A stretch of DNA of 15,079 nt from an uncultured Collinsella sp. (lineage in GTDB: Bacteria; Actinomycetota; Coriobacteriia; Coriobacteriales; Coriobacteriaceae): positions 1 through 15,079 of the forward strand of contig CALKBB010000203.1 of the NCBI GenBank assembly GCA_937989795.1, written 5' to 3'. The notes under the pieces were generated by a model. That model was not told where the DNA came from. It searched no databases and worked only from the letters and a program-made list of their open reading frames with translations. The translations under genes and the position numbers were made by a program. This document shows, piece after piece, positions 13,323-15,079 of this stretch; position 1 is the first letter of the stretch, and every line of letters starts with the position of its first letter.

Positions 13323-13336
13323 TGTTAACGTTGCCA
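13323..13336 (+). promoter_or_regulatory. Candidate LacI-type operator A
   Basis: TGTTAACGTTGCCA has LacI-family symmetry: TG/CA ends, AA/TT and a central CG, with 10 of 14 positions palindromic. It recurs inverted at 13443-13456 with one change. Confidence 0.65.
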
Positions 13337-13426
13337 TTGTGCAAACACGGAGCCACCGGGCGGCTCAGACGTTTACGCGTAAGGAATCGACGGTTCGCAG
13401 GCACAGGAACCATCGGTTCGCTTCTT

Positions 13427-13443
13427 ATTTTGTGTCACAAAAT
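13427..13443. promoter_or_regulatory. 17-bp perfect palindrome upstream of EIIC
   Basis: ATTTTGTG-T-CACAAAAT is perfect around a single central base. It abuts operator B and lies about 80 bases before the EIIC start, where an activator or second repressor could bind. I do not recognise the cognate regulator. Confidence 0.55.
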
Positions 13444-13456
13444 GGCAACGTCAACA
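13443..13456 (-). promoter_or_regulatory. Candidate LacI-type operator B
   Basis: TGGCAACGTCAACA, inverted and 13 of 14 identical to operator A, with centres 120 bases apart. Flanking CAAAATG (13438-13444) and CATTTTG (13455-13461) extend the symmetry. Confidence 0.65.
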
Positions 13457-13519
13457 TTTTGGCAACCGAATGTCAAAAGCTACCATCGTTGCTAACCCAC
13501 CGACTCTTAGGAGCTTTGC

Positions 13520-15079
13520 ATGGAGCAACTCATCGCCATCATCGAAAAGGGCCAGCCCTTTTTCAACGCGATCGCCCGCAACAAGTACCTCAAGGCGATC
13601 CGCGACGGCTTTATCTCCGTCATCCCCATCATCATCTTCTCGTCCATCTTTTGCCTGGTAGCCTCGGTCCCCAACATCTGGGGTTTCTACTGGCCCGATG
13701 ACATCAACAACGCCCTGTGGAAGTGCTACAACTACTCCATGGGCATCCTGGCCATCGCCTGCGCCGCCACCACGGCCAAGCACTTCGCCGACGCCCAGAA
13801 CCGCGATCTGCCCAAGAATAACCAGATCAACTTTATCTCGTGCATGTGCGCGGCCATCATCGGCTTCCTGCTCCTTTCGAGCGACACGATCGCCACGGAC
13901 GCCGCCAGCGGCTTCAACACCACCTACCTTGGTTCCAAGGGCCTGCTGACCGCCTTCATCGCTGCGTTTGTGACCGGCATCATCTACAAGTTCTTTATCA
14001 AGCGTAACATCACCGTCAAGATGCCCGAGCAGGTTCCGCCTAACATCTCGCAGACCTTTAAGGACATCATCCCCTTCTCCGTCTGCATCACCGTCTTTTG
14101 GGTCTTTGACATCGTCTTCCGCGCTGCCTTTGGCTTCTGCTTTGCCCAGGGCGTCATCCAGGTGTTCCAGCCCCTGTTCACCGCTGCCGACGGCTACATC
14201 GGCCTTGCTGTGATCTACGGCGCCATGAGCCTCTTCTGGTTCGTGGGCGTCCACGGCCCCTCGATCGTCGAGCCCGCCATCGCCGCCGCCCTCGTTGCCA
14301 ACATGACCGACAACCTGGCTGCGTTCCAGGCCGGCCAGCACGCTTCCGCTGTCCTGACCCAGGGTGCCCAGTACTTCGTCGTCTGCATGGGCGGCACCGG
14401 CGCCACGCTTGTCCTGGTCTTTATGTTCTGCTTCCTGGCCAAGTCCCAGGAGATGCGCGCCGTCGGTAAGGCCGCCATCGTCCCCGTGTGCTTTGCCGTC
14501 AACGAGCCGCTGCTGTTCGCCGCGCCCATCGTGCTCAACCCCGTCTTCTTTGTCCCGTTTGTCTTTGCCCCGATCGCCAACATCTGGATTCTCAAGATCT
14601 TTATCGACTTCTTGGGCATGAACGGCTTTATGTACACCCTGCCTTGGACCGTCCCCGGCCCCATCGGCACCATCATGGGCCTGGGCTTCCAGCCGCTCGC
14701 CTTTGTGATGCTCGCCCTTATCCTGGTCGTCGACTTCGTTCTGTACTATCCGTTCTTCCGTGCCTATGACGCCCAGAAGTGCGCCGAGGAGGCCGAGATT
14801 TCCGAGGAGGAGCTCGCCGCCAAGAACGCCGAGACGCTGCGGATCATCAACGAAAAGATCCGTGACCGGGAGATGGACAAGCGCTATCTCTGCGTCACGG
14901 TGGGCGCGCCCCAGCCGCCCAAGGGCCGGGTGGAGGTCTTTCTGGTGAAGGACGAGAAGAAGAAAGAGGTATCCGTCCACACCAGGCCTGTCCCCGGCGG
15001 CAAGACCGCCGTCACCACCTACGAGACGCTGGCGCGCCGCGGTGAGCTGGCACTGGTGGAGGTAGGGTTGGAGACAGGC
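13520..15079 (+). CDS. PTS lactose/cellobiose-family EIIC permease, open to the window edge with a foreign C-terminal tail
   Basis: Membrane channel that translocates a sugar as it is phosphorylated by EIIB. The frame is 520 codons with no stop before the edge. Residues 1 to about 434 are a normal EIIC: hydrophobic spans throughout, the LacE-type FVGVHGPSIVEPAIAA motif (near 238-253) and the NEPLLFAAPIVLNP motif (near 329-342). After the last span (about 394-413) comes an acidic linker, AEEAEISEEELAAKNAE. From about residue 435 the sequence is pseudouridine-synthase-like and does not belong to this family (see the separate entry). The true EIIC end, and whether EIIB is fused as in LacE, cannot be seen. 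TAGGAG lies 6 bases before the ATG. It diverges from a LacI-family repressor, with two operators between. Confidence 0.9.
   Translation, partial: MEQLIAIIEKGQPFFNAIARNKYLKAIRDGFISVIPIIIFSSIFCLVASVPNIWGFYWPDDINNALWKCYNYSMGILAIACAATTAKHFADAQNRDLPKNNQINFISCMCAAIIGFLLLSSDTIATDAASGFNTTYLGSKGLLTAFIAAFVTGIIYKFFIKRNITVKMPEQVPPNISQTFKDIIPFSVCITVFWVFDIVFRAAFGFCFAQGVIQVFQPLFTAADGYIGLAVIYGAMSLFWFVGVHGPSIVEPAIAAALVANMTDNLAAFQAGQHASAVLTQGAQYFVVCMGGTGATLVLVFMFCFLAKSQEMRAVGKAAIVPVCFAVNEPLLFAAPIVLNPVFFVPFVFAPIANIWILKIFIDFLGMNGFMYTLPWTVPGPIGTIMGLGFQPLAFVMLALILVVDFVLYYPFFRAYDAQKCAEEAEISEEELAAKNAETLRIINEKIRDREMDKRYLCVTVGAPQPPKGRVEVFLVKDEKKKEVSVHTRPVPGGKTAVTTYETLARRGELALVEVGLETG
14815..15079 (+). pseudogene. Partial RluA/RluD-type pseudouridine synthase segment joined in frame to EIIC
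   Basis: The last 80 or so residues read like the part of an RluA-family rRNA/tRNA pseudouridine synthase that follows its catalytic HRLD motif: NAETLRIINEKIRDREMDKR, then YLCVTVG, KDEKKKEV, KTAVTTYETL and finally LVEVGLETG, which in the family continues RTHQIR. The catalytic aspartate motif is absent because it would lie before the join. Arginine codons change at the join: all seven sampled in EIIC are CGC or CGT, while four of eight in the tail are CGG or AGG. The style resembles Clostridia rather than the rest of the window. This is most likely an assembly chimera, less likely a real recombination. Confidence 0.8.

Larger units (their letters stand above)
13163..13519. other. Divergent control region between the second lacI-type gene and EIIC
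   Basis: No gene is apparent in 357 bases. Going right: an 18-bp perfect palindrome with four-base centre (13185-13202), a minus-strand TATACT -10 candidate (13234-13229), ACCGTTCACCG (13275-13285), CCGAACGG (13300-13307), LacI-type operator A (13323-13336), a 17-bp palindrome (13427-13443), operator B (13443-13456) and the EIIC ribosome binding site TAGGAG (13508-13513). Confidence 0.55.

Noticed and set aside
13451..14980. Long open frame (about 500 codons) antisense to EIIC
   Set aside because: It mirrors a strongly supported gene in GC-rich DNA, has the Gly/Asp/Val/His-rich composition typical of antisense frames, and its 5' part runs through the suspected chimeric tail.
14815..15079. 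A genuine new EIIC-pseudouridine synthase fusion enzyme
   Set aside because: The synthase part lacks its catalytic motif, the seam sits in a sequence both parents could encode, and codon use shifts there. A chimera explains all three.

Overview
The window looks like a piece of a gut Coriobacteriia genome, most like Collinsella. This is judged from the high GC content, the strong AGGAGG-type ribosome binding sites, the long spurious antisense frames typical of GC-rich DNA, and the type of galactose genes; no database search was possible. It carries thirteen protein genes and no RNA gene, CRISPR array or transposase that I can see.

Layout. 1-127: a strong hairpin terminator. 128-2123: a class II ketose-bisphosphate aldolase (-) diverging from a DeoR-family regulator (+). 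2198-3358: a flavodiiron (FprA-type) flavoprotein (-), separated from the DeoR gene by a shared terminator hairpin. 3488-7682: a LacI-family repressor (-) diverging from a galK-galT operon (+), with three copies of one operator-like sequence between them. 7791-9828: lacA-lacB-lacC (-), converging on galT. 10132-11139: a multi-pass membrane protein of unknown function (-). 11605-11943: a lactose/cellobiose-family PTS EIIA (-). 12158-13162: a second LacI-family repressor (-) diverging from a PTS EIIC gene (+) that runs off the window.

How the genes fit together. This is a galactose/lactose utilisation region with two routes side by side. GalK and GalT are two Leloir-pathway enzymes acting on free galactose; galE is not in view. 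LacAB isomerises galactose-6-phosphate to tagatose-6-phosphate, LacC phosphorylates it, and the class II aldolase at the left edge may split tagatose-1,6-bisphosphate. The PTS EIIA and EIIC would deliver phosphorylated sugar to the second route; the EIIB component is not in view. Each LacI gene has operator-like 14-mers in its divergent promoter region, and the two operator types share the half TGTTAACGT.

The most important oddity is at the right edge. The EIIC frame is genuine for about 434 residues, then continues in frame into about 80 residues that look like the C-terminal half of an RluA/RluD-type pseudouridine synthase, with different arginine codon use. The join falls in a short stretch that both proteins could encode, so a chimeric assembly join is the best explanation and the last 260 or so bases should not be trusted as linked. 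Other points of interest are a 152-bp inverted-repeat element at 11257-11408, recurring GTCCCC-containing elements at gene 3' ends, and several palindromes upstream of the sugar genes.
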